Shown: positions 40,680 to 49,945 of the stretch, piece after piece
Layout of the letters: every line of letters begins with the position of its first letter
Position numbering within the stretch: position 1 is the first letter of the stretch
DNA from: Rhynchopus sp. YZ270_cl-10
Lineage: Eukaryota > Euglenozoa > Diplonemea > Diplonemida > Diplonemidae
Assembly: GCA_964035575.1 (NCBI GenBank)
Contig: OZ037838.1
Coordinates: forward strand, 620,001-684,000
Direction: 5' to 3'
DNA length: 64,000 nucleotides
Program-made: the position numbers and the translations under genes
Notes under the pieces: generated by a model
Database searches by the model: none
The model's input: the letters and a program-made list of their open reading frames with translations, nothing else
What the model was told of the DNA's origin: nothing

Positions 40680-41765
40680 TCACTCACTGTTGTGTGGGAA
40701 TAGATGTCTCGTCACAACGGCGCCATCTGATTGAAAAGACACAACAACGCGTGAACACGGCGATATCGCAAATGACACAACAAACCTTTGTGTCGTCATG
40801 ATTTCCACATCATGCGACATGGTTGCCACATCATACTGGTACAGAACGTGTCGAGTCTTTACCACAAGGTACTTCCCACACGGGGTGAACTGCATGCCCA
40901 AGACATCTCCACGTATATCAACACTGCGAAGAGCCGCACCACTCCAATCATAGAGCTGCACAGTGCTCTCCTCCCCCACAGCAAAGACAGAGGCAGACCG
41001 TGAGAGCGCCACGAGACACCACCCCTCCTCAGGCACACATGCCACAGCTTCACCTGTGTTCACATCCCACAGACGTGCCTTCTTCTCCTTGTAGGAGGAT
41101 GTTATCACCCACCCACCACAGTCCGACACTGCCATGTCCACGCATGCCTTTTGCGAGAGAGAGCGGAGCAACGTCAGGTCTTCGTCATACACAGAGACGC
41201 AGTGTGTGCAGCCAGAGACAACAACACTGCCACACGCGAACACTAACCCCGAGTTGCCGTCAACTTTGCGGAGCACCTCCCCACCCGGAAGCGCAACCTC
41301 GAGAAGGTGATCCCCACACGGCAGGTAGCATCGTGTCTTGCACTGCGAGATGGCAGGCCGACCGACCACTTCCGTGTCCACTTCAAATGAGAAGACAGTG
41401 TCGAAGGTTTCTGTGTCGAAGCCAACAACATTCCTATCATAAACATAGATACAGAGCGTTCCACAAAGCGACAGCGACATCGCTGCGTGCCTCGATGACC
41501 TCTCGAAACTGTACTCAGCGGGACACTTGATATCGGCAAAGCGAGGACACGCAAGCACAACCTGCACCCCTGCACAAAACGCAGTATCCTGCAGACGGCA
41601 CGTCCCCTCCAGCACCTGCGTGCCGATGCGCATCTCGACAGACGCAGGCGAGACAGCAAGCGCCGTGCACGCAACCTCCTTTGCCGCTGCAACGTCCGCC
41701 TCGCACGGCACCTCCACTGTCGCAGTCACGCCTGACTCTTCCAGCACAAAGGTCACATCCATCAT
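40680..41765 (-). CDS. Ubiquitin-like/beta-propeller family protein, unit 18
   Basis: 361 residues from the first of two Met codons, no acidic loop (KTRHVLYQYDVATMSHDV). First blade SFERSSRHAAMSLSLCGTL and VYDRNVVGFDTETF belongs to the group of units 4, 10 and 11; the C-terminal blades belong to the group of units 6-8. VVSGCTHCVSVYDEDL and MTTQRFVVSFAISPCSR are unique, and the ending is AVVTRHLFPHNSE. Confidence 0.85.
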   Translation of the reverse strand: MMDVTFVLEESGVTATVEVPCEADVAAAKEVACTALAVSPASVEMRIGTQVLEGTCRLQDTAFCAGVQVVLACPRFADIKCPAEYSFERSSRHAAMSLSLCGTLCIYVYDRNVVGFDTETFDTVFSFEVDTEVVGRPAISQCKTRCYLPCGDHLLEVALPGGEVLRKVDGNSGLVFACGSVVVSGCTHCVSVYDEDLTLLRSLSQKACVDMAVSDCGGWVITSSYKEKKARLWDVNTGEAVACVPEEGWCLVALSRSASVFAVGEESTVQLYDWSGAALRSVDIRGDVLGMQFTPCGKYLVVKTRHVLYQYDVATMSHDVEIMTTQRFVVSFAISPCSRVVVSFQSDGAVVTRHLFPHNSE

Positions 41766-41951
41766 ATTGTTAAGGGGTCTGTTGTGTTTGATGTGATGGT
41801 TTGTGGTGTCACTTCACAACGACAAAGAAGAAGAGAGAGTACGTGTTTCTAACAGGGCTAAAAGGGGGTGTTTTGAGGGTCTTGGGTTTTTTTTTTGTCG
41901 TACCCTGGGTTATATTGATCACCACCCTCCCTCCCCTCCCCTGGTCACACG

Positions 41952-43085
41952 TCACTCACTGTTGTGTGGGTACAGATGTCTCGTCACAATGACGGTACCT
42001 TCTTCCAATAGCACAACACCACGTGAACACGGCGATATCGCAAATGCACCTGAACATTGCGGTATCACACGCACACAGGACATGGTCGCCACATCATACT
42101 GGTGCAGTGATGTATTGTAATCGTCATCTGTGTCATCATCAGAATCCGTACCTTCTACCCTGACCACAAGGTACTTCCCACACGGGGTGAACTGCATGCC
42201 CTCGACTTCCCCATCCATACCAACACTGCGAAGAGCAGCACCACTCCAATCAAAGAGCTGCACGGTGTGTTCCTCCCCCACAGCAAAGACAGAGGCAGAC
42301 CGTGAAAGCGCCACTACTGCGCACCACCCATCCGCAGGCACACATGCCACAACTTCACCTGTGTTCACATCCCACAGACGTGCGTTCTTCGCCCTCGTGG
42401 AGGAGGTGATCACGCACCCACCACAGTCAGACACTGCCACGTCCCAGCACATTCCATGCGAGAGAGAGCGGAGCAACGTCAGGTCTTCGTCATACACAGA
42501 GACGCCGTCATTGCCTTTTGAGACAACAACACTGCCACACGCGACCACTGACTTTGAGATGCTGTCGACTTTGCGGACCACCTCCCCACCCGGAAGCGCA
42601 ACCTCGAGAAGGCAATCGTCACACGCCAGGTAGCAGCGTGTCTTGCACCGTGAGATGGCAGGCGCATCCCACACCTCACTGTCTACTTTGAACTTGAAGG
42701 CAGGGCTGAAGGTGTCTGTATCGAGGCCGGTGACATATCCTTCCTCCTGTGCAAAGAGGCAGAGTGCTCCACAAGGAGACAGCGATAAACCCTCTATACT
42801 CATGTCCTGCCCGCCAGGTGGCGCCTCTGCAGTGTACTGAGCAGGACACTTGATGTCGGCCAAGCGAGGACAGGCAAGCACAACCTGCACCCCTGCATCA
42901 AACGCAGTGTCCTGCAGACGGCACGTCCCCTCCAGCACCTGCGTGCCGATGCGCATCTCGACAGACGCAGGCGAGACAGCAAGCGCCGTGCACGCAACCT
43001 CCTTTGCCGCTGCAACGTCCGCCTCGCACGGCACCTCCACTGTCGCAGTCACGCCTGACTCTTCCAGCACAAAGGTCACATCCAT
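41952..43085 (-). CDS. Ubiquitin-like/beta-propeller family protein, unit 19 (divergent)
   Basis: 377 residues and the most upstream unit of the array. It shares the SLSPCGALCLFAQEE/GLDTDTFSPAFKFKV subtype with unit 15, but its C-terminal segment matches unit 14 (QCSGAFAISPCSR). EAPPGGQDMSIEGL is specific. Acidic loop TDSDDDTDDDYNTSL. In the WD core Trp is replaced by Cys (SDCGGCVITSSTRAKNARLW). The upstream frame stays open for 89 codons without family similarity, so I use the beta-grasp Met. Confidence 0.85.
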   Translation of the reverse strand: MDVTFVLEESGVTATVEVPCEADVAAAKEVACTALAVSPASVEMRIGTQVLEGTCRLQDTAFDAGVQVVLACPRLADIKCPAQYTAEAPPGGQDMSIEGLSLSPCGALCLFAQEEGYVTGLDTDTFSPAFKFKVDSEVWDAPAISRCKTRCYLACDDCLLEVALPGGEVVRKVDSISKSVVACGSVVVSKGNDGVSVYDEDLTLLRSLSHGMCWDVAVSDCGGCVITSSTRAKNARLWDVNTGEVVACVPADGWCAVVALSRSASVFAVGEEHTVQLFDWSGAALRSVGMDGEVEGMQFTPCGKYLVVRVEGTDSDDDTDDDYNTSLHQYDVATMSCVRVIPQCSGAFAISPCSRGVVLLEEGTVIVTRHLYPHNSE

Positions 43086-43987
43086 TGTTTTCTTCAGGGT
43101 CTGTTGTGTTTGATGTGATGTATTGTATGACTTCGCAACTCGAGTGTTCAGGTCAACGACATCCAAAGAATGGGAAGGGAACACTGTGCTCGCATTGATA
43201 TGGAAGCCTCCGATAGACGCCAACAAAGCAACCCAGACACACCTCTGTTCCCTGACCAGGCATTCCTTAAGTAAATGACTTGTCCTAACAAGTGACCATT
43301 TGTCCTCACCTTCACGTGTCACCGTGACAAGTGAAATTGGTCCTGGGACCACGTCGTGTTTGGGTGCTCAGTGCTGCCGGCGAGGTTATTGGCTCTCCGT
43401 CTATATCAAGCGACCGACTCCGTTGCGACGCGCACACCTCTTCTTCGCACAGCAGGACAAACAGCTCTTTCAAGCACAAACCCTTGATTCTAGAAGCAGA
43501 CCCGCCTGTGACAAATATCAGGTGTTCCTCACGCAAATTACCCATAAGACATGTGAGCATGTGTTTAAGGCAGTTGCGGGTAGTTCCCAGGAGCAGAACA
43601 TTGCTCAGAATGTGGGTGTGCGGGTGTGTGTGTGCAAATGAACAGAGGGGAAATCCGGAGAGGGGAGGAAAAGGACGAAATGATGGACAATCACACTTTT
43701 CTGTTATTTTTTTTCTTCTTTGTAGCCATAGAATCACAAGAAAAAAAGATAAGAAAAAGAAAATAAAGCTTGTAAGATGAATCGGCCTCTTTAATGAACA
43801 CACATCTTTGCCAACTATCGTCGACACAGGGATGGTATTTTTTTTTTTGAGCTGGAAAGCTTTAAAAAAACTCTTCATCCCTACCAAAATATGCAGTTTT
43901 GTTTGTAATTTTTTTTTTTTTTTTTTTTTTTGGTTTGTTTTCAGGCAGGGCTATCGGTAAGAGATATGAAATATGATCGCCTTTTTT

Positions 43988-44022
<35 letters not shown>

Positions 44023-44029
44023 AGGCCAA
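43086..44029. other. Upstream boundary of the array
   Basis: After the short leader of unit 19 (to about 43140) array sequence ends. Minus-strand text at 43340-43610 is protein-like (LREEHLIFVTGGSASRIKG, LCLKELFVLLCEEEV) and may be a decayed exon, but no family is recognised. An AAGATGA-type repeat lies at 43767-43800. Poly(T) runs cover 43909-43931 and 43990-44019. Confidence 0.35.
43767..43800. repeat. AAGATGA-type short repeat
   Basis: AGCTTGTAAGATGAATCGGCCTC begins like the other members (at 55641, 56297, 57217, 57514, 58741, 58893 and 60514). The 3' half is less conserved and lacks the TCACC ending. Confidence 0.35.
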
Positions 44030-44038
44030 ATATGATCA

Positions 44039-44147
44039 GAGATGCCCCGCCAACGTGCGGAGCCGAAAGCTCGGAATGGGTTTACCAGGCCACATATGAA
44101 CGGAGATGCCCCGCCAACGTACCGGACCGAAAGCTCGGAATGGGTTT
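44039..44147. repeat. GATGCCCCGCCAACG repeat, first pair
   Basis: Two copies about 62 bp apart of a roughly 45-bp phrase, GAGATGCCCCGCCAACGTGC to GCTCGGAATGGGTTT. Further copies lie at 45468-45511, 46647-46692 and 46707-46751. Confidence 0.7.
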
Positions 44148-44350
44148 TTGCCGCTGTACACTGTAGTATACTACCTGAACTGAGTATGTGTATATGTCCG
44201 AGCCTCGACCAACACGGACATATGCACGGGGGGGTGTAGGTATTTGGTGTTGTTCATTTACCCTACCACTTTCCGCAATCGATCCGGAAATGCAATTGGG
44301 CTCAATTTCGGGTAGTTTAGGATGACGACAAAAGTGGGCGTACCCCCTTG

Positions 44351-44585
44351 TTTAAAGTTTAATGTACACCTTCAAAATTTTTTCCGCTCGCTACGCTCGC
44401 GGAGGTACACCTTTAAATATTTTCCCGCTCGCTTCGCTCGCGGAGGTACACCTTCAAAAAAATTTCCGCTCGCTACGCTCGCGGAGGTACACCTTCATTT
44501 TTTTTCCCGCTCGCTTCGCTCGCGGAAGTACACCTTAAAAATTTTCCGCTCGCTACGCTCGCAGAGGTACACCTTAAACTTTAAA
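44351..44585. repeat. Inverted-end element with internal 40-bp tandem repeats
   Basis: TTTAAAGTTTAA at 44351-44362 is mirrored by TTAAACTTTAAA at 44574-44585. Between them are five units of about 39-40 bp carrying CGCTCGCTACGCTCGC (or TTCGCTCGC) and GGAGGTACACCTT. An open plus-strand frame over it is an artefact of the repeat. It may be a miniature transposon; no target duplication was found. Confidence 0.6.
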
Positions 44586-44629
44586 TTTTTGTTAACCCCT
44601 TAGACCCCAAGCCGTTTTTTGGACCCACT

Positions 44630-45245
44630 CAGAGATTACGCTCCACTACGTGTGGAACGTATGGAAATCCATACGTGAATTGTTTTTGAAAAGGTGGAAT
44701 CCATACGTGTCCATACGTAGGTAATTTGGGTTTTGGATTGGGGCTGGGGTGGGGTAGGTGAGGGTGAGGGGTGGGGCTCCGCCCCCACCTCTCACCTACC
44801 CCCTACAGAATTCTATTTGTAGGAGACAATTTTCTTTTTTACCGGAAAAGGAGCATGCAGCATGGCGAAAGAAAAAAGTAGCGTACCGTGCGCCTGCGGC
44901 GCTAGATTGCAGTACACCCTTCCCGTGACATAGTAGGCAATTTTAAGCGCAATTTTTAGAAATGTTGCGTACCGTGGCTTCGCCAGAAACTTTCGTTTTA
45001 TCAAAATATGGAAGTAATATTTGCGGAACTAGACCATAGTTACCAACGAAAGTGACATTTTATGTCAAGATTTTTTAGAAATGTTGCGTACCGTGGCTTC
45101 GCCAGTGCCATGACTGGTGATTTCTCCAGTTCTTCGAACTTTCACAGCCCTTCTCAACCAAAGCGCGAATTGTTTTTGCTTAGAATTGTACGTGTTGAAA
45201 ATCCATACGTACTTTTTCATTTTTGGGGGAGCTGCGTAATCCCTG
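44630..45245. mobile_element. hAT-type miniature element, family 1, copy 1
   Basis: 616 bp, starting CAGAGATTACGC and ending GCGTAATCCCTG, that is, a 12-bp terminal inverted repeat with one mismatch. It is flanked by an exact 8-bp target duplication GACCCACT (44622-44629 and 45246-45253). CAGGG ends and 8-bp duplications are typical of hAT transposons. No transposase is encoded. Inside are repeats of the phrase TTGCGTACCGTGGCTTCGCC and the GC-rich GCGTACCGTGCGCCTGCGGC. It lies in opposite orientation to copy 2. Confidence 0.85.
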
Positions 45246-45467
45246 GACCCACTTTTGAGTTTTGGTTTTTGGGACTTTCCAACCGGTAAAGGGACCCCAG
45301 ATGCAATTTTTTGATCGTACCTGGCCGCAATTGAAAGATTTTGAACACGGCTTTCAATTCCATTTTTTAAGTACCTATCCCCCCCGTGGATATGTCCGGA
45401 CCCATTTTGATGTGTATATGCCCGGCACTTTCCTGAAAATTTTCCGGACATATCCACATATGAGGAG

Positions 45468-45511
45468 AGATGCCCCGCCAACGTGCGGGGCCGAAAGCTC
45501 GGAATGGGTTT
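45468..45511. repeat. GATGCCCCGCCAACG repeat, third copy
   Basis: GAGAGATGCCCCGCCAACGT to GCTCGGAATGGGTTT, same phrase as at 44039. Confidence 0.65.
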
Positions 45512-45867
45512 TGCCCGTAAACTCGTGTTTTTTTTTTTTTTTTTTGAAATATGATTTTGAAATATGAAATATGATATATGATGCCCCCCAAAACCCCTTC
45601 TTACCGATAGCCCTGGTTTTCAGGGCCTTTTCTAAGTCCATGGGCCCATGGCACCCCTCCGAAAACACACTTTTTTTCTGTACAAATGCCACACGTAAAA
45701 AAAATATTTTTTCTGTACAAATGCCACAGGCAAAATATTTTTTCTGGACTTTTGCCACATGGGAGGTGGGGGGCGGAGCCCCCACCCACCGGCCCCCAAA
45801 AAAAATTCTTTAAAAAAAAAGGAAAAAAAAGAAGAAACACACAGGGTTTTATCTCCTTATGTTAGTG

Positions 45868-46345
45868 GTCCCTAGACCGGGTAAAATAAAAAAAAAAATA
45901 TTTACCCGGTCTGGGAAAAAAAAAAAAATAACCACCCGGCCAGGCCAAAAAAAAACCCAAAATGATATATCTTGGGGGTACCTCACACAAACCTCTAAGA
46001 GTGACCAGAACTGGCCTCATGAACAAAGTGACCCCGTCACAGCCAGAACGCGACCCAATTGGTCAAACGCCGAAGGAAAAGGAAGCATGCAGCATGGCGA
46101 AAGGAAAAAAAGTAGCGTACCGTGCGCCTGCGGCGCAAGATTGCAAGCCACCCATGACATAGTTTGGCTGTAAAATGTGCAATTTTAAGCACAATATTTT
46201 GAAATGTTGCGTACCGTGGCTTCGCCAAAACTTTCGTTCAGCAAAATATGGAAGTAACATTTACGGGAACTGACGATAATGACCAACGACAGTGCCATTT
46301 GATGTCAACATTTTTTTAGAAATGTTGCGTACCGTGGCTTCGCCA
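45868..46345. repeat. Repeat related to the hAT-like core, degraded ends
   Basis: Begins with a hairpin (GACCGGGT...ACCCGGTC at about 45875-45922), then text that is the reverse complement of 26755-27010 (GAGTGACCAGAACTGGCCTC, GACCCCGTCACAGCCAGAAC), and two copies of TTGCGTACCGTGGCTTCGCC at about 46207 and 46328. No clear terminal repeats or target duplication. Confidence 0.6.
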
Positions 46346-47452
46346 GGAATCAGTTCTGTTTCGTATTTGCGTTAATTAGTCTTGGTTTCCCATCCCCTCC
46401 CTCCCTAGTTCATACGCAAGGGCATCTTCCCTTTCTGTGCACCGCTTAGTGGTGTCCTTACGTCACTTTTGACCATACTTTTCTTTTCCTCACCCCCACC
46501 CCTTTGCTTTAACTTTGCTTGCACACCCCGACCCACCCGGAGAGGCCTGGGGACGGGATAGTTCACAACCGCCCCTTCTCCTATTTGACTCATTTTTCCC
46601 CTTCTTCAACCCCCACCCCCGAAAAACCCCTCTCAAAAATATGAGGGGAGATGCCCCGCCAACGCACCGACCGGAAAGCTCGGAATGGGTTTTGAAAATA
46701 TGCGGGGAGATGCCCCGCCAACGTACCGACCGGAAAGCTCGGAATGGGTTTCCGGGAGTTTTTTACGTGTGGCATTTGTACAGAAAAAAGTCATTGGCAC
46801 CTCGGCCAAAATCGGGGTTTTTGGCTCAACTTAGAGCCACCCCTGTTTGTTTTTCTTTTTGTAATAACTTGCTAGAATAATGCACCTGCCCCCCCCCTTG
46901 TCAAGCTCCACTTTACCCAAAACCATTCACGCCAAAAACGGTAATCCTGGGCTGGACTTTAAATTGCATCCGGGGCCCTTTTGTAGCACTTCCTCCTGAA
47001 ACTCTGTGAAGGTCTGCCTGAGGGTGAAAGGTGCTGGGAGGGCTTCCCCACTCAGTGAAAAGGCCGTAATAGGTGTCTACGTAATGGCAAAAGCCACTCC
47101 CAAAAGGAGAGAAAACGTCACTACAGATATGCCGTCGGTTATCTGGCTTTTCCTCGTGGCACTACCACAGCACCGAAGTGGGAACCCCTAGAAATTTAAA
47201 AAATAAAAAAGATCGGGTCTTTTGTTTGTGCGCTCAAAGCCGGGAAAACAAAAAGGTGAAAAAATGTGTTAAACTGAAGTACGGTTGTTGTGGTTAATTG
47301 AGTACTCAAAGAAAACAAGCAAGCTTCTGTTTTTTTTTAATCCGTTTTGTTTGCCCTGCAGCGCTGCCTCCAATCTTTTTAGAATTGACAACAAGTTGTT
47401 TTATCAAAAAAAAAAAGGACCTCCCTTCGTTTCCTTCTCTTCTTATCCTTGA
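46346..47452. other. Spacer downstream of the channel gene
   Basis: Two more GATGCCCCGCC repeats at 46647-46692 and 46707-46751. A plus-strand frame of 61 codons at 47006-47191 has no recognised family. Poly(A) at 47408-47416 lies just downstream of the channel stop and could be part of its 3' end. Confidence 0.4.
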
Positions 47453-48749
47453 TTAGACCTTTAGTATACTGCCTTCTAGATGTCGTGTGACTTCTTCGAT
47501 GCGTTGGACTAGTTCTTTGAGGCGGATTTCCTGTTGTGGCTTGGTGAGAAGGACGGGAGCCATTTCGCGGGTTCCGCTTCTGTCGCTGTCGCTGAGATCC
47601 GCTGCTTCGATAGCCGCTTCTGCCAGCGCCTCTGCCTCCACGCGCTCCTTTTCGGCTGTATAATCCCTTCGCACATCTGTGAACTTTGCTCCAATGATGA
47701 TGACAGGGAAGGCAAGGGTTAACACCCCACAGAACATTGTCATCACCCCGACCAAATACCCTGGGAACGTGACAGGCACAAGATCGCCGTACCCAACAGT
47801 GGTGACGGTCACAATGCACCACCAGTATCCGTTGAAGATCGACTGAAAGGGATGATCCACTGCAGGCCCTCCGTAGTAGTCTAGGCGGACCCAGGTTCGG
47901 TTGTCTTCGTCCCATTGCGCGGCGAGCTGCTCTGCGTAGAACATTGCGGACCCGAAGAGCACGGTGATGAGCACAACAAGAAACACCAGCAACGACAATG
48001 CGTCAGATGACTGCGACAGCGACACCCACACCACCTGCACACCTTCATTGTATTTGGACAGTTTGAATATCCTGAACACCCTTGTCAACCGAATGACCCG
48101 CAATACAATAAGCCGTTTCGCTGCAGATTCACCACCCGTCAATGCACGCAGAATCAGCCCAATGTAAAAAGGCAAAATCGCGACCAAATCTATCCAATTA
48201 AAAAGCGACGAAAAAAATTGGCACACATCCGGGCACGTAGCGACACGAAAGAGAAACTCTAGCGTAAACCATGAGACGCAGGCGATTTCGAGGATTTTGA
48301 ATTCAATCATATCACGTTCATAATACTCTGGGAGTGTTTCAAGGCTGTACTCAATGACGCTCACAACGATGACCATGAAGGAGAACAGCGAGAAGGCGAG
48401 GACCTTGCGGGAGTGCTGGTCTGCGTAGGCCTCCTCCTCTTTCCCTGTCGCGTCGATGAGGGCGTGCATGCGTTGCTTCAACGACAGATCGCGGATTTCC
48501 TCGGGGTTTACCTTGGGCGGCTTAATACGAAACGACCCTGCTTGCGACTCTGTATCCAATGCGACACGCAAAGGTGTCCGAAACGAAGGTGACGAAGGCG
48601 ACCCACGAGCAGTCATTGGAGTTCCAAGCGCTGTCATTGGTGTACCGCGGAGTGGAGACTTTGGTGCAGGATTCCCTATAGCGCGGGGTGACGGCCCTAA
48701 GGCAGCAAGAGGTATAGGACGTCGGTCTGTAGACCGGCGAGGTGATGCT
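47453..48749 (-). CDS. Voltage-gated potassium channel (Kv type)
   Basis: Main exon of a six-segment Kv channel that would gate K+ flow across a membrane. Counting from the first in-exon Met (48637, 394 residues): S1 about 79-99 (FSLFSFMVIVVSVIEY), S2 115-133, S3 145-163 (NWIDLVAILPFYIGLIL), S4 171-190 with Arg/Lys every third residue (RLIVLRVIRLTRVFRIFK), S5 212-235, the selectivity filter TVTTVGYGD near 282-290, and S6 about 298-318 with the PVI gate motif (LAFPVIIIG). No T1/BTB domain is present. The C-terminus holds charged, probably coiled-coil stretches. The frame continues above 48637 to 48749, where a pyrimidine-rich run plus CACAG marks a likely splice acceptor, so coding probably starts in an upstream exon. 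Confidence 0.9.
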
Positions 48750-49014
48750 CTGTGAAGGAGAGAGAGGGAGGCATCAGAATGTGGTGTGCCCGTAGCTCAG
48801 ATCAAAGTAGTAAGTGTGTAGGGTTCTCAATATATGAGACAAAGAGAGAGGTTACGAGAGAACATCAAAGTGCTCGTAATGGGGTGGGTTAATGACTGAT
48901 AAGGTGCTGTTGGCTGAAAAAGCCAAAAAAAAAAAAAAATGCACTCTGACAAAAGTCCTGACAAAAAAGTGACCTTTTTTTGGACACCATAATGTGTGGT
49001 TTGTGGTTACATAC
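48750..49014 (-). other. Proposed GT-AG intron of the channel gene
   Basis: Reading the minus strand, the donor is GTATGT at 49014-49009 and the acceptor is CTCCCTCTCTCTCCTTCACAG ending at 48750 (21 bases; its core is CTCTCTCCTTCACAG). Joining the flanks restores an open frame. The 265-bp length and strong pyrimidine tract are typical of spliceosomal introns. Transcript data are needed to confirm the donor. Confidence 0.5.
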
Positions 49015-49025
49015 AATGGGGGCAT
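49015..49025 (-). CDS. Proposed first coding exon of the channel gene
   Basis: An 11-nt exon ATGCCCCCATT ends exactly at GTATGT. Spliced to 48749 it gives MPPLASPRRSTDRR and then runs in frame into the channel, for a total of 435 residues. The phase fits, but so short an exon is only one of several possibilities; initiation at 48637 is the alternative. Confidence 0.35.
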
Positions 49026-49945
49026 TGTACTAGAGAGTGGCCAATCTGAGTCCTACGGAAATGTGTGAATCCGCGCCTGGATAGGGGGGCCTTTCAAACG
49101 CCCTTTCCCACTATGTTGCCAAGGGTATTGTGCCAATTGGAAAATCGTTGCCGTTTATTTTTGTTCTTTGTATGGTATTGTGTAAATTGCCTGTACAGAG
49201 TGGTGAATATTTGAAGGAGAAGAAGGCCGCAACGAGCCCTGGGATTGCATTTCATAAGAAGAAGAAAAAAGGTCTGACACAGATAATGTTCATCCTTCTG
49301 AATTGCCTATGCATACTACAAGACACACAGTGTTTCGAGACATATAGTGGTGCTGTGGTAAAGGTCGCTATGTCAGGTGCCCACCCTACGTAAACTAATC
49401 TGAGATACACACGCCTCACAAAGACCGCAACCCGAAGGAGTGATACTTAATGAGGACATGAGCACAACAGACTTCGCGTCCTCGAGCGGATACGTATCCT
49501 CAGCAGTCTGCCTTTTGCCAACACACAACACAAAGACAGTAGGTGCCGCTGCCTGCCCCACCCAAACCCACCCTCACCAAGAAAATCACTCTACGGGCAG
49601 AGGAGGGGCACATGAAGCTTGCAGATACGATCAAAAAAATTTTTTTGATTCATTCTCCTATCAGATAGCCGCAATTTTTCTTCACAGGATTCTTTTATGG
49701 GGTGTCCCCAACCCCGGTGAAATCCGGGCGAAATCGGGTGAAATCGGGTGAAATCGGGTGAAATCGGGTGAAATCGGGCGAAATCGGGCGAAATCGGGCA
49801 AAAACAGGGTTTTTTGGCTTCTGTGAGGGTTTGGCCCAGTAAAACACCCAGAAACCGCGCTTTTCGAGATTTCCGGGCTGGGTCTGGGTGAAATAAAAAA
49901 AAAATCGGCCACTTTCGTTGAGCAGAACCCCTTTAGGTGACTCAC
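49026..49945. other. Spacer with 10-bp minisatellite
   Basis: No gene is seen. At 49719-49798 there are about eight copies of a 10-bp unit GAAATCGGGT/C. The same unit returns at 51281-51316, on the other side of the heptamer array, suggesting that the array expanded inside or next to one repeat element. Confidence 0.5.

Noticed and set aside
7798-43085. Many plus-strand and alternate-frame ORFs such as Arg-rich ones starting MQRQRRLRARRL
   Set aside because: They are opposite-strand or off-frame shadows of the conserved ubiquitin-like block and recur only because that DNA is nearly invariant.
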